64,000 nt of DNA from Streptomyces sp. B21-083 (GCF_036898825.1 NZ_JARUND010000001.1:682001-746000); one strand, 5' to 3'; positions 8,660 through 17,483 are shown, numbered from the stretch's first letter. Program-made: numbers and translations. Notes: generated from the sequence alone by a model not told the origin.

Positions 8660-9050
8660 AGCTGTTCACGAGAGTGATCCGGATCCCGACCGTGCCCGTC
8701 CTGCCGCGCCGCAGCCGGCTGCCCATGAGGGTGAGGCGGCCCAGCACGCCGTACTTGCGGGCGAGGAGCCGCCGGTAGGCGTCGGTCCCGGACTGGTCGA
8801 GGATCTCGGCGGTACCGGGGACCTGGTCGCCGGTCGGATTGCCGCGGACATCGCAGGGGCCGACAAGGACGTCGGCCCGCTTGCGGATCCGCTTCACCTT
8901 CCAGGAGTCCGTCACCGACCAGGCTCCGAGAGCGTCCCCGTCCCGCACCACCCAGACCGGGGTGGCGACGGACGTGCCGTTCTTGCGGAAGCTGGTGATC
9001 AGCAGGTATTTGCCCGCGCCGAGCCGGTCCAGGGTGCTGGTGTCGTCCAT
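8658..9050 (-). CDS. PPOX-class F420-dependent oxidoreductase
   Basis: A 130-aa split-barrel flavin/deazaflavin-binding protein. The sequence LLITSFRKNGTSVATPVWVVRDGDALGAWS is the standard N-terminal part of the pyridoxamine-5'-phosphate-oxidase-like F420 families; the C-terminal half has VLVGPCDVRGNPTG. It probably reduces a small substrate with F420H2 in the cytoplasm. It stands alone on the minus strand, convergent with the secreted hydrolase and behind the shared terminator. Confidence 0.85.
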   Translation of the reverse strand: MDDTSTLDRLGAGKYLLITSFRKNGTSVATPVWVVRDGDALGAWSVTDSWKVKRIRKRADVLVGPCDVRGNPTGDQVPGTAEILDQSGTDAYRRLLARKYGVLGRLTLMGSRLRRGRTGTVGIRITLVNS

Positions 9051-9113
9051 GGACGCGAGTCTAGGCGCCGGGACCTCAACTGCCGCCCGGCGCCCTGCCC
9101 TCCTCGCCGGCTC

Positions 9114-10376
9114 TCACCAGCGGGGCAGCAGCCGCTCGTACTCCGGCCGGATCTGTTGCATGTACCCGGTGTCGTCGCGGTCCCGTATCCCGGAGTCGAG
9201 GTAGCGGCGGTGGGCCCGGTCGAGGGCGTCGGGGTCGAGTTCGACACCCAGGCCGGGGCCGGTCGGCACCTTCACGGCGCCGTCGCGGACCTCGATGGCG
9301 CCGGGGACGATCACGTCGTCGGCCGAGTTCCACGGGTAGTGCGTGTCGCAGGAGTGCGCGAGGTTGGGGATGGCGGCGCCGACGTGGGTCATCGCGGCGA
9401 GGCTGATGCCCAGGTGCGAGTTGGAGTGCATGGACAGCTCGATGCCGAACGCCTCGCAGACGGCGGCGAGTTGACGGGTCCTACGGAGTCCGCCCCAGTA
9501 GTGGTGGTCGGTGAGGAGGACCTGGATCGCGTTCTGTTCGACGGCGGGGCGCAGATGTTCCCAGGCGATCACGCACATGTTGGTGGCGAGCGGCATCGGC
9601 GCGTCCTTGGCGACCTCGGCCATGCCGGAGATGGTGGCGGTCGGGTCCTCCAAGTACTCGATGACGCCGTCGAGTTCACGGGCGACGTACTTGGAGGTCT
9701 CCACCGTCCAGGCCGTGTTGGGGTCGAGGCGCAGCGGCTGTCCGGGGAAGGCCTCCGCGAGCGCCTTCATCGCGGCGATCTCCTCGTCGGGCGGGAAGAC
9801 ACCGCCCTTGAGCTTGAACGAGGTGAATCCGTACCGTCGTTGCATCAGCCGGGCCTGTTCGACGACCCCGGCCGGGTCGAGGGCCTCGCCCCACTCGTCG
9901 CCGATGGCCGCACGGCCGTCGAGGGCCGGGTGTTCGGCCCACTTGTAGAAGAGGTACGCGGCGAAGGGCACGGCGTCCCTGACCTTGCCGCCGAGCAGGT
10001 CGCTGACCGGGCGGCCCAGCAGCTTGCCCTGGGCGTCGAGGCAGGCCACCTCGACGGCCGAGGTGGCCCAGCCCCGGTCGTGGGACCGGGGCGCGGCAGG
10101 CCTCAGGACGGTGTCGATCGCGGCGGCGATGGCGGTCGTGTCGAAGACGTCCATGCCGACGACGACCTTCGCCGCCTCCTGGAGCCGTTCGAGACGGGCA
10201 CTGCCTCCGGGCGACTCTCCGAGGCCCACCGTGCCGTTCTCCAGGACGAGTTGGAGGACGCAGCGCAGGGCGAGCGGTTCGTGCACCCCGTCGGCGTTGA
10301 GGAGGGGCGGGTCACTGAACGCGATGGGGGTGATGCGGAGTTCGCGGATACGCGTGCCGGTTCCGGTGCCGCTCAT
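9114..10376 (-). CDS. gudD: D-glucarate dehydratase-type enolase-superfamily enzyme
   Basis: Dehydrates D-glucarate (or a close aldarate) to 5-dehydro-4-deoxyglucarate. The 420-aa start at 10376 is preferred over 10412 because AGGAG lies seven bases before it. Landmarks match glucarate dehydratases in order: TSFKLKGG (KxK base), RLDPNTAW and YLEDPTA (metal ligands), ATNMCV, and MHSNSHLGIS (catalytic His). It is followed in the pathway by the KdgD-type gene immediately upstream in the operon, which strongly supports the substrate assignment. Confidence 0.85.
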   Translation of the reverse strand: MSGTGTGTRIRELRITPIAFSDPPLLNADGVHEPLALRCVLQLVLENGTVGLGESPGGSARLERLQEAAKVVVGMDVFDTTAIAAAIDTVLRPAAPRSHDRGWATSAVEVACLDAQGKLLGRPVSDLLGGKVRDAVPFAAYLFYKWAEHPALDGRAAIGDEWGEALDPAGVVEQARLMQRRYGFTSFKLKGGVFPPDEEIAAMKALAEAFPGQPLRLDPNTAWTVETSKYVARELDGVIEYLEDPTATISGMAEVAKDAPMPLATNMCVIAWEHLRPAVEQNAIQVLLTDHHYWGGLRRTRQLAAVCEAFGIELSMHSNSHLGISLAAMTHVGAAIPNLAHSCDTHYPWNSADDVIVPGAIEVRDGAVKVPTGPGLGVELDPDALDRAHRRYLDSGIRDRDDTGYMQQIRPEYERLLPRW

Positions 10377-10408
10377 GTGCGTACTCCTGTCGTCGTGCGC
10401 GAGGCCGC

Positions 10409-11317
10409 TCATGCGCGGACCGCCTCCAGACCGTGGTCGATGAGTTTCGCCAGCCGGGCAAGGTGTTCCGGCGTCGGGTCGAGCAGGGGTGCCCGTACGC
10501 CGCCGACGTCCAGCCCCCGCAGGGTCACGCCGGCCTTGACCAGCGCCACCGCGTATCCGGGTACCTCGTCACGGAGTTCGACGAGCGGGCCGTAGAACCC
10601 GTCGAGGAGCTTGGTGACCAGAGCCTGGTCGCCCTCCGCCAGCGCCCGGTGGAACGCGGTGGCGATCTCCGGGGCGAAGGCGAACACGGCGGACGAGTAC
10701 AGGTCGACGCCGACGCCCTGGTAGGCGGCGGCCGTCATCTCGGCGGTGGGCAGGCCGTTGAAGAAGGCGAAGTCCTCGCCGCCGGGCAGCGCCCGGATCG
10801 TACGGACGATGCGGTGCATGCGTTCCAGGTCGCCGATGCCGTCCTTGAGGCCGACGACCCCGGGCAGGCTCGCGATCTCCGCGGCCGTGGCCTCGGTGAG
10901 GCGGGCGGTGCCGCGCTGGTAGAAGATCACCGGCAGCCGGGCCGCGGACGTCACCTCCCGCGCGTACCGCACGAGCCCCTGCTGCGGTGCGGTCACCAGA
11001 TACGGCGGCAGCAGCAGGATGCCGTCGGCGCCGGCCTCCCGGATACGGGCGGCCTGGTCGAGGGCGGCCGGCACCGGACCGCCCGCGGCGGCCAGCACGG
11101 GGACGCGCCCGGCGGTCGTGGCGACCGCGATCCTGGTCGCCTCCCCGATCTCGGCGGGCGTCAGCGCGTGGAACTCGCCGGTGCCGCAGGCGACGAACAC
11201 CCCGCCGGCACCGGCGGCGACCCCCGCCTCGATGTGCTGGGCGAGGCGTTCCCCGTCCAGCGTTCCGTCCGCCGCGAAGGGCGTCACCGGAAAGAACAGC
11301 ACTCCCTGGAACTTCAT
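10409..11317 (-). CDS. kdgD: 5-dehydro-4-deoxyglucarate dehydratase (DHDPS/NAL family)
   Basis: A 302-aa (beta/alpha)8 Schiff-base enzyme that decarboxylates and dehydrates 5-dehydro-4-deoxyglucarate to 2,5-dioxopentanoate. The start at ATG 11317 gives the conserved MKFQGVLFFPVTPF N-terminus; any upstream extension is non-family sequence. GTGEF occurs where DHDPS has GTTGE, PVIFYQRG holds the catalytic Tyr, and GVVGLKDG the Schiff-base Lys. Only a 32-base gap separates it from the dehydratase start, so the two pathway enzymes are co-transcribed. Confidence 0.87.
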   Translation of the reverse strand: MKFQGVLFFPVTPFAADGTLDGERLAQHIEAGVAAGAGGVFVACGTGEFHALTPAEIGEATRIAVATTAGRVPVLAAAGGPVPAALDQAARIREAGADGILLLPPYLVTAPQQGLVRYAREVTSAARLPVIFYQRGTARLTEATAAEIASLPGVVGLKDGIGDLERMHRIVRTIRALPGGEDFAFFNGLPTAEMTAAAYQGVGVDLYSSAVFAFAPEIATAFHRALAEGDQALVTKLLDGFYGPLVELRDEVPGYAVALVKAGVTLRGLDVGGVRAPLLDPTPEHLARLAKLIDHGLEAVRA

Positions 11318-11332
11318 GTCTCTCTCAAACGT

Positions 11333-11356
11333 GGGGGGGGGGTCGGGGTCGGGGGG
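11333..11356. repeat. G10 homopolymer and G-rich run
   Basis: Ten consecutive G (11333-11342) are followed by further G4 and G6 runs in the 41-base gap between the kdgD start and the permease stop. On the transcribed strand it is C-rich. It may be a slippage-prone site or an intercistronic element; no palindrome is present. Confidence 0.7.
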
Positions 11357-11358
11357 TG

Positions 11359-12303
11359 TCAGCCCTTGGTGGCACCGGCGGCGATGCCGGAGACCAGCGA
11401 GCGCTGAAGGAGCAGATAGACGATCAGACTGGGTATGAGGGCGATGACCGCGCCCGCCAGCACCACCCCGGAGCCGACCTCGGGGTCGGTGCGCAGGACG
11501 GACAGGGCGACGGTCACCGTGTAGTCGGTGGGGTCCTTGGCGGCGATCAGCGGCAGCAGGTACTGGTCCCAGATCATGATGAAGCCGAGGACGCCGGCCA
11601 CACCGAGCGCGGGCTTGCACAGCGGCAGCACGATCTGCCACAGCATGCGCAGCTCGCCGACGCCGTCGAGGCGGGCGGCCTCCTCGATCTCGTCGGGGAT
11701 GTCCTTCATGAACTCGGTCAGCATCATCACCGAGAAGCCCCAGGCACCCAGCGGGAGGATGACGCCCCAGACGGTGCCCTTGAGGTCGAGGTGGACCACC
11801 GGGACGTCACCGAGGACCAGTGACAGCGGGATCGCGATGACCTCCTCGGGCAGCATCATCGTCAGCATGAACAGGGTCAGTATCAGGGCCTGGCCGCGGA
11901 AACGGTGCCTGGCCAGCGCGTACGCGGCGAGTGTGCAGACCACGAGCTGGAGGAGCAGCCCGCCGCCCGCTATGACGAGCGAGTTGGAGAAGTAGTCCCA
12001 GATGCCGCGCTCGCCGGCCACCGTGAAGTTCAGCAGTGTGCTGTCGTGCGGCAGGAAGGACAGCGACGAGCCGCTGGCGTTCTTCGTGAAGGCACCCGAG
12101 AGGATCGCGAGGAAGGGCGCCGCGAAGATGGCCACGGCTGTCGCGCAGAGCAGGATCCGCAGGGCCCAGGCGGTGCCCGGCTTGTCGTTCCAGCCGAGAG
12201 CGGTGTCGAAGCGGGCCGGAGTGGTCCGCTTCGCCTTGCCGGACCGCTTGCCCGTGGTCCTCGGTGCGGTCGCCCGGACGGGGTCGATGACGGGGGCGCT
12301 CAT
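11359..12303 (-). CDS. Carbohydrate ABC transporter permease (MalG type)
   Basis: 314 aa with six predicted membrane segments and the EAA loop EIEEAARLDGVGELRMLWQIVLPLCKP near residue 205. A charged N-terminal tail (KRSGKAKR) precedes the first segment. ATG 12303 is chosen because it overlaps the stop of the preceding permease (ATGA). With the next two genes it forms a CUT1-type importer that presumably brings in the aldarate or a precursor for the downstream dehydratase and KdgD. Confidence 0.92.
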   Translation of the reverse strand: MSAPVIDPVRATAPRTTGKRSGKAKRTTPARFDTALGWNDKPGTAWALRILLCATAVAIFAAPFLAILSGAFTKNASGSSLSFLPHDSTLLNFTVAGERGIWDYFSNSLVIAGGGLLLQLVVCTLAAYALARHRFRGQALILTLFMLTMMLPEEVIAIPLSLVLGDVPVVHLDLKGTVWGVILPLGAWGFSVMMLTEFMKDIPDEIEEAARLDGVGELRMLWQIVLPLCKPALGVAGVLGFIMIWDQYLLPLIAAKDPTDYTVTVALSVLRTDPEVGSGVVLAGAVIALIPSLIVYLLLQRSLVSGIAAGATKG

Positions 12304-13211
12304 CGCACGTCTCCCCTCTTGCGGAAGTAGTTGACGGTGACGGTGAGCAGCAGCGTCACGCAGAGCAGTACGACGGAGGCCGCTGAAGCGCCGCCGATGT
12401 CGTTGCGGGTGAAGCCGAGGGTGTAGGCGCGGGTCATCCAGACCTCGGTGGACCCGGCCGGGCCGCCGCCGGTCAGGACGTAGACCTCGGTGAAGACGCG
12501 CAGTCCGCGGATCGCGGCGAGGGTGAGGACGATGCCGAGGGCGGGGCGGATCGCGGGCAGGGTGACGTACCGCAGCCGCTGCCAGAGGGAGACTCCGTCC
12601 ATCGCGGCGGCCTCGTACAGCGAGCGGTCGACGCCCGCGAGGCCGGCCATGATGATGACCATGTTGTAGGGGGCCCAGATCCAGATGCCCATGGCCATCG
12701 TCGACCACAGCGCGAGGTCCGGGTTGTCGAGGAACTGGACCGGGCCGAGCCCGAAGAGGTTCAGGCCGCTGTTGAGGAGGCCGTCGGAGGTCGGGTAGTA
12801 CATCAGCCGCCACAGCTCACCGACGACCGCGGTCGCGGTGACGGCGGGCAGGAAGACGGCGGTCCGCACGATCTTCAGCAAGCGGGCCTGGCCCTCCAGG
12901 AGCAGAGCGAGGACGAAGCCGAGGACGATGGCTCCCAAAGACTGGCCGATGCCGAGGACCAGGGTGTGTCCGATGGCGTCCTGGAAGCGGTGGTCGGTCA
13001 GGACCCGGGTGTAGTTGTCGAGGCCGGTCCACCTGTCGCCGAGGAAGGGCCGCACGTCGAAGAAGCTGAGCCAGACGCCCTTGGCCATCGGCCAGAACTT
13101 GAAGACGAGGGCGAGCAGCAGGCCCGGTGCGAGGAACAGCCACGGCACCAGGGCCTTCTTGGTGGGGCGCCGGCCTCCGCGCGCCGCGGGGGTGGTCACG
13201 GTAGCGGTCAT
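12300..13211 (-). CDS. Carbohydrate ABC transporter permease (MalF type)
   Basis: 303-aa integral membrane subunit, with an N-terminal charged tail, about six membrane segments and the EAA motif SLYEAAAMDGVSLWQRLRYV near residue 200. Both ends overlap neighbours by four bases (ATGA), so binding protein, MalF and MalG are tightly coupled. No ATPase is encoded in the operon; as is common in Streptomyces it probably uses a shared MsiK-like ATPase encoded elsewhere. Confidence 0.92.
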   Translation of the reverse strand: MTATVTTPAARGGRRPTKKALVPWLFLAPGLLLALVFKFWPMAKGVWLSFFDVRPFLGDRWTGLDNYTRVLTDHRFQDAIGHTLVLGIGQSLGAIVLGFVLALLLEGQARLLKIVRTAVFLPAVTATAVVGELWRLMYYPTSDGLLNSGLNLFGLGPVQFLDNPDLALWSTMAMGIWIWAPYNMVIIMAGLAGVDRSLYEAAAMDGVSLWQRLRYVTLPAIRPALGIVLTLAAIRGLRVFTEVYVLTGGGPAGSTEVWMTRAYTLGFTRNDIGGASAASVVLLCVTLLLTVTVNYFRKRGDVR

Positions 13212-14533
13212 TTCAGCAGGTCCTGGTCCTTGAGGTCACCGGCGAGGGTCTCGTTGAGCTCCTTCAACTGGGAGCGGACGTCACCGCCGCAGTACGTGAA
13301 GATCGCGTTGAGGCTGTCGGCGGTGTCCTGCTTGATGGGAGCGAAGTCGGGCGCGTTCGGGAACTGCTGCGAGGCGTCCTCGTACGCCTTCTGCACCACG
13401 CTCCAGCGGGGATCGTCGCGGACTGCCGCCGCGTCCAGCGTGGAGTTCACGGGGATGCGGACGACGGGCTGGTTCTCGCCGGTCATGGCGATCTTCTGGC
13501 CCTCGGGGCTGATGAGGAACGCGGCGAGTTCCTGTTCCTGCTTCGTCTTTCCGGTCTTAGCGCCGAAGTAGACGTTCTCGCCGTCGGCCAGCACGTCGCC
13601 GCCCGCCGGGCCCGCGGGGGCCGGGACGACCTCGTACTTGTCCTTGCCGAGGGTCTGGTCGAAGGTGGTGATGTTGTACGGGCCGGTCATGTACATCCCG
13701 GCGTTGCCGTCCTGGAAGTTCGTGGCGGTGGAGGTGATGGCGGTGAGGGCGCCAGGCTGGGTGACAGCGTTGTCACCGCAGAAGAGGTTGTCCTTCATCC
13801 AGGTCACGGTGTTGACGGCGGCGGCCGAGTCCATGGCCGGCTTGTAGGTGCCCTGACCGTCCGGCTCCACGATCTTCGCGCCGCCCTGCCAGAGGAAGCT
13901 GGAGCCCCACCAGGCGGCGTAGCCGTTCTGGGCGCTGCCGGGGACGACCATGCCGTAGGTGTCGGCCTTGCCGTCGCCGTCCGGGTCGCGGGTGGCGAAC
14001 GCCTTGGCGACGTCCAGCATCTCCTGCCAGGTGGTGGGCGCCTCGATGCCCAGTTTCCGCAGCCAGTCCTTGCGGATCATCAGGGTCTGGGCCTGTCGGG
14101 AGTAGGGGATGCCGTAGTGCTTGCCGTCGATGCCCACGGTCGACGCCCATGACTTGGCGGTGATCTGGTCATGGCCCGCGATCGAGTCCGGGTCGACGGC
14201 CTTCAGCAGGCCCTGGCTCTGGTAACTGCCCATCAGCGCCGTGTCGTTGATCATGACGTCGGGCAGGTCCTTGGTGGACGCACGGCTCTGCAGCTGCTGG
14301 TCGAAGTTGATGACCGGCTGGTAGTCGACTTTGATCCCGGTCTTCTTGGTGAAGGTGGCGAACACCCGCCCGTAGGTGGCGGCGGAATCCGGGTTGCTCC
14401 GGGTCCACACCTCCAGCGTGTTCGGGTCGTCGCCGGAGCCGCCGGAACCGGTTCCGCAGGCGGCCGTTGTGAAAGCGAGCCCCGTGACGGCGAGTACGGC
14501 GGCCAGGCGGCGACTTCGTCGGCGATCGCCCAT
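13208..14533 (-). CDS. Extracellular solute-binding lipoprotein of ABC importer
   Basis: First gene of the operon. Start ATG 14533 (441 aa) places GGAGAA upstream and a clean lipoprotein signal at the N-terminus: RRRSRRLAAVLAVTGLAF then TTAAC with Cys26 as the lipidated residue, followed by a Gly/Ser linker. The rest is the family 1 binding-protein fold (LEVWTRSNPDSAATYG, GIPYSRQAQTLMIRKDWL, MYMTGPYNI). It captures the sugar or sugar acid outside the membrane for the MalF/MalG pair. Confidence 0.92.
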   Translation of the reverse strand: MGDRRRSRRLAAVLAVTGLAFTTAACGTGSGGSGDDPNTLEVWTRSNPDSAATYGRVFATFTKKTGIKVDYQPVINFDQQLQSRASTKDLPDVMINDTALMGSYQSQGLLKAVDPDSIAGHDQITAKSWASTVGIDGKHYGIPYSRQAQTLMIRKDWLRKLGIEAPTTWQEMLDVAKAFATRDPDGDGKADTYGMVVPGSAQNGYAAWWGSSFLWQGGAKIVEPDGQGTYKPAMDSAAAVNTVTWMKDNLFCGDNAVTQPGALTAITSTATNFQDGNAGMYMTGPYNITTFDQTLGKDKYEVVPAPAGPAGGDVLADGENVYFGAKTGKTKQEQELAAFLISPEGQKIAMTGENQPVVRIPVNSTLDAAAVRDDPRWSVVQKAYEDASQQFPNAPDFAPIKQDTADSLNAIFTYCGGDVRSQLKELNETLAGDLKDQDLLK

Positions 14534-14550
14534 GGAAGTTCTCCGTTCAT

Positions 14551-14573
14551 ATTCGTGAACGTCTTTCACGAAT
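14551..14573 (-). promoter_or_regulatory. Palindromic operator of the glucarate/ABC operon
   Basis: Perfect 9-bp arms ATTCGTGAA (14551-14559) and TTCACGAAT (14565-14573) with a 5-bp spacer. The site lies between the predicted transcription start and the first gene of the minus-strand operon, the place expected for a repressor roadblock. No regulator gene sits next to it, so the cognate protein is encoded elsewhere. Confidence 0.75.
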
Positions 14574-14588
14574 CTAAATGACCGCTGT

Positions 14589-14618
14589 AAGCTACGAACG
14601 GTTTCAGCCGTATGTCAA
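14589..14618 (-). promoter_or_regulatory. Sigma-70 (HrdB-like) promoter of the glucarate/ABC operon
   Basis: On the minus strand TTGACA (14618-14613) is separated by 18 bp from TAGCTT (14594-14589). Transcription would start near 14582, about nine bases before the palindrome at 14551-14573. Confidence 0.65.
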
Positions 14619-14805
14619 GACATGGTTCCGAGTTTTCACGGACGTCACACGACCCGAGGCACCCGTGGCCACAGCGGCCCTCATGGAGTCGGGCACAGCT
14701 TCTGGAATCCGTTCACAACCGACGCGTCCAGACCCTCGCCAACATCAACAACCTTGTCTAGATTGCGTGTTGACACTTTCTCGCCGGTGCTCAGGAGCTG
14801 CCCCC

Positions 14806-15627
14806 GTGCCCGAGAACTCATCGGCCGCATCCCTGCAGTCGCGGATCAACTCGCGTCAGCCGCACACGGCTCGGATCTGGAACTACTGGCTCGGCGGCCG
14901 GGACCACTACGAGGTCGACCGCGCGGCCGGCGACCGGATCCGTGAACTGCACCCCGGTATCGGCGAGTACGCCCGCGCGGACCGCCTCTTCCTGGCGCGG
15001 GCCGTACGCCATCTGGTCACCGAGTGCGGGATACGGCAGTTCCTCGACATCGGCACCGGACTGCCGACCGCCGACAACACGCACGAGGTGGCCCAGCGGA
15101 TCGCTCCGGAGACCCGGGTGGTGTACGTCGACAACGATCCGCTCGTCATGGTCCACGCCCGCGCCCTCCTCACCAGCACACCCGAGGGGCGTACGGACCA
15201 TGTCGAGGAGGACCTGCGCAATGTCGACGCGGTCCTCGAACAGGCGGCCCGCACCCTGGATCTCACCCGGCCCGTCGCCCTGATGCTGCTCGGGGTGGTC
15301 ATCTTCCTCGGCGACGACGAGGACCCGCACGGTGTCGTACGACGGCTGCTGGACGCCCTTCCAGCGGGCAGCCATCTCGCGCTGTCGCACACCGTCTCCG
15401 GCCCGGCGCCGGCCGAGGTGGACGCGGCGGTCGGGTTCTGGAACGCGCACGGCACTCCCCGGCTGACCCAGCGCAGTCCCGAGGCGGTGGCGCGTTTCTT
15501 CGACGGCCTCGATCTCCTGGAGCCGGGGGTCGTGTCCTGCTCGCGCTGGCGCCCGGAGGGATTCCGCACCGGCCAGGACGAGCCGACGGAGGTCGCCATG
15601 TACTGCGGAGTGGCCCGTAAGCCCTGA
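14806..15627 (+). CDS. DUF574-type SAM-dependent methyltransferase
   Basis: 273 aa from GTG 14806, which has CAGGAGC eight bases upstream; earlier codons are not family-like. Motifs: HTARIWNYWLGGRDHYEVDR at the N-terminus (family hallmark), FLDIGTGLPT as the SAM-binding loop, VVYVDNDPLV for the acidic ribose ligand. This Methyltransf_19 family is amplified in Streptomyces and its methyl acceptors are mostly unknown. A close paralogue lies at 30982 and shares most of these motifs word for word. Confidence 0.88.
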   Translation: MPENSSAASLQSRINSRQPHTARIWNYWLGGRDHYEVDRAAGDRIRELHPGIGEYARADRLFLARAVRHLVTECGIRQFLDIGTGLPTADNTHEVAQRIAPETRVVYVDNDPLVMVHARALLTSTPEGRTDHVEEDLRNVDAVLEQAARTLDLTRPVALMLLGVVIFLGDDEDPHGVVRRLLDALPAGSHLALSHTVSGPAPAEVDAAVGFWNAHGTPRLTQRSPEAVARFFDGLDLLEPGVVSCSRWRPEGFRTGQDEPTEVAMYCGVARKP

Positions 15628-15737
15628 CGCGATCCGTCCCGGCCGGTGGACCCGAACGGGATCTTGGAGTCGCTGAACACGAACACCGCTCGCCACGTAT
15701 GGAAGTGAGGGTCACTCAACGACCGGAGGGCCCCGCG

Positions 15738-17135
15738 GTGTCGCGACATCGCGCGTTCAGGGTTCGGGAGCCATTGATGAGGCACGCACGACGACGGATC
15801 GTCCGGCGAGCGACACGGCTGGCGGCCGTCGGCGGAGTCATCCTCGGCGGATTGATGGTCACCCAGGCCGTGGCGAGCGAGCCGCCAGAAATCAATCTGC
15901 CCTTCAGCTCCGCCCAGACGGCCGGCACCACCGGCAGCGAACTCGTCACCGAACTCGGCACCGACCGGACGGCGGGCAGCTGGATCGCGGCCGACGGGAA
16001 ACCGGTGGTCGCGGTCACCGACGCCGAGGCGGCCACGGAGGTCGAGAAGGCGGGCGCCCGCGCCAAGGTCGTGGACCACAGCTTGAACGACCTCAAGTCC
16101 GCGACCCGGACGCTGCGTTCGGCACCGCGCGTGGCGGGCACGGCATGGGCGGTCGACTACACCAAGAACGAGGTGGTCGTCCAGGCCGACAGCACGGTGT
16201 CGGCCGCCGACTGGGCCAAGCTGGCCTCGGTCGCCAAGAGCATCGGCGGTTCCGTGCGCATGGAGCGGAGCGAGGGCACGTTCACCACCCGTATCAACGC
16301 GGCGCAGCCGATCCTGTCGACCGGCGGGCGCTGCTCGGCGGGCTTCAACGTGACCAACGGGTCGGCCGACTTCATCCTGACGGCCGGTCACTGCGGGCCC
16401 AACGGTTCGGTGTGGTTCGCGGACACCGGGGGCTCGACGGAGATCGGCAAGACGATCAGCGGCAGCTTCCCCATCAACGACTACTCGCTGGTGCAGTACA
16501 ACGGCGGCTCGGCCGGTGACGGCGCCGATGTCGTCGCCATCGGCAACGGGCGGGGCGTGCGGATCACGGGTGCGGCCGATCCGACCGTCGGGCAGAAGGT
16601 GTTCCGCAGCGGCAGCACCACCGGCCTGCGCGACGGCAAGGTGACGGGGCTCAACGCCACGGTCAACTACCCGGAGGGCACGGTGTCGGGCCTGATCGAG
16701 ACGACCGTGTGCGCCGAGGCGGGTGACAGCGGCGGCCCGTTGTTCTCCGAGGGCATCGCGCTCGGGATCACCTCGGGCGGCAACGGCGACTGCAAGACCG
16801 GCGGTACGACGTTCTTCCAGCCGGTGACCAAGGCGCTGGCCGCGCTCAATGTCCGGCTGATCGGCCAGGCGGGTCAGGCAGCCGCTCCGGCGCCGTCCGG
16901 TGCGGCCACGCAAAGCGCCGTCGCCCCCGGGGAGGCCCAGCCGGGTTCGGTGGCGCCGGTGACGGGTGGCTCCGCCGGGGAAGCACTGCTGGACAAGCTC
17001 GCGGACCCGAAGAACGTGGGCCCCGGGCTGCTGGTCGTGGGCGGCAGCCTGATCGCCCTGGTCGCCACCCGGTGGTTCCGGGTGGAACAGGACCGGAGGG
17101 ACTACCGCAGGTCGTACTCGGCGACGTGGAGCTGA
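15738..17135 (+). CDS. Membrane-anchored trypsin-like serine protease (S1 family, streptogrisin-like)
   Basis: 465 aa from GTG 15738 (GGAGGG seven bases upstream). It has an Arg-rich N-terminus and export signal (AAVGGVILGGLMVTQAVA), a pro-region to about residue 190, then an S1 catalytic domain with TAGHC (His), NDYSLVQ (Asp) and GDSGGPL (Ser), as in streptogrisins. Unlike secreted streptogrisins it ends with an Ala/Pro-rich stalk and a hydrophobic segment (VGPGLLVVGGSLIALVATRWF) followed by basic residues, so it should stay attached to the membrane facing outward. It is monocistronic, ending at a hairpin. Confidence 0.88.
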   Translation: MSRHRAFRVREPLMRHARRRIVRRATRLAAVGGVILGGLMVTQAVASEPPEINLPFSSAQTAGTTGSELVTELGTDRTAGSWIAADGKPVVAVTDAEAATEVEKAGARAKVVDHSLNDLKSATRTLRSAPRVAGTAWAVDYTKNEVVVQADSTVSAADWAKLASVAKSIGGSVRMERSEGTFTTRINAAQPILSTGGRCSAGFNVTNGSADFILTAGHCGPNGSVWFADTGGSTEIGKTISGSFPINDYSLVQYNGGSAGDGADVVAIGNGRGVRITGAADPTVGQKVFRSGSTTGLRDGKVTGLNATVNYPEGTVSGLIETTVCAEAGDSGGPLFSEGIALGITSGGNGDCKTGGTTFFQPVTKALAALNVRLIGQAGQAAAPAPSGAATQSAVAPGEAQPGSVAPVTGGSAGEALLDKLADPKNVGPGLLVVGGSLIALVATRWFRVEQDRRDYRRSYSATWS

Positions 17136-17169
17136 GTGCTCCGCTGGTTCGGCGTTCTTCGGCCGCGGG

Positions 17170-17220
17170 CCCGGTGGGGCTGGTCGCGCAGTTCCCCGCG
17201 CCCCTTCAGGGCGCGGGGAC
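17170..17220 (+). repeat. Dispersed GC-rich intergenic element
   Basis: The stretch contains GGTCGCGCAGTTCCCCGCGC followed by CCCTTCAGGGCGCGGGG. The same core appears in each unit of the tandem repeat at 53351-53697 and at 60914-60951. It is a recurrent Streptomyces intergenic sequence with self-complementary 3' half. Confidence 0.8.
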
Positions 17221-17244
17221 TCACCGGACGACAGACACACGAAA

Positions 17245-17269
17245 GGCCGGGGCTGACGTGACCCCGGCC
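17245..17269. terminator. Bidirectional hairpin terminator
   Basis: GGCCGGGG (17245-17252) pairs with CCCCGGCC (17262-17269) across a 9-base loop, between the protease gene and the convergent small gene at 17298. Confidence 0.8.
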
Positions 17270-17297
17270 CTGCTGCCCAGATGGTGAACGAAAACGG

Positions 17298-17483
17298 TTA
17301 CGCGTCGCGCCCGGGGTGCGGGGAGACCGCGGCCCATTCGGCGACGAGCTGCTGATAAGTCAGCCGCTGCTCGCTGTTGAGGATCCCGCCCGACCGGAGC
17401 CACAAGGCCCGGATCTCTTCGTTGACGTCGGCTGCCGAGCGATCAGGGGCGGATTGAAGAGTGGTGGACATGCTGTGAAGCAT
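17298..17483 (-). CDS. Small conserved hypothetical protein
   Basis: 61 aa from ATG 17483, or 57 aa from ATG 17471 (MSTTLQS). The product is a soluble helical protein with a DRSAADVNEEIRALW segment and a second helix ending LVAEWAAVS. A GGGGGG tract lies upstream of ATG 17483. I recognise the sequence type as a recurrent small Streptomyces protein, but no function can be given. It lies between convergent protease and ROK-regulator transcription units and has its own AT-rich upstream region (17484-17560). Confidence 0.7.
   Translation of the reverse strand: MLHSMSTTLQSAPDRSAADVNEEIRALWLRSGGILNSEQRLTYQQLVAEWAAVSPHPGRDA

Noticed and set aside
14907..17240. Minus-strand frame of 777 codons across the methyltransferase and protease genes
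   Set aside because: It spans two unrelated plus-strand genes with complete catalytic motifs and an intergenic region; it is composition-driven.
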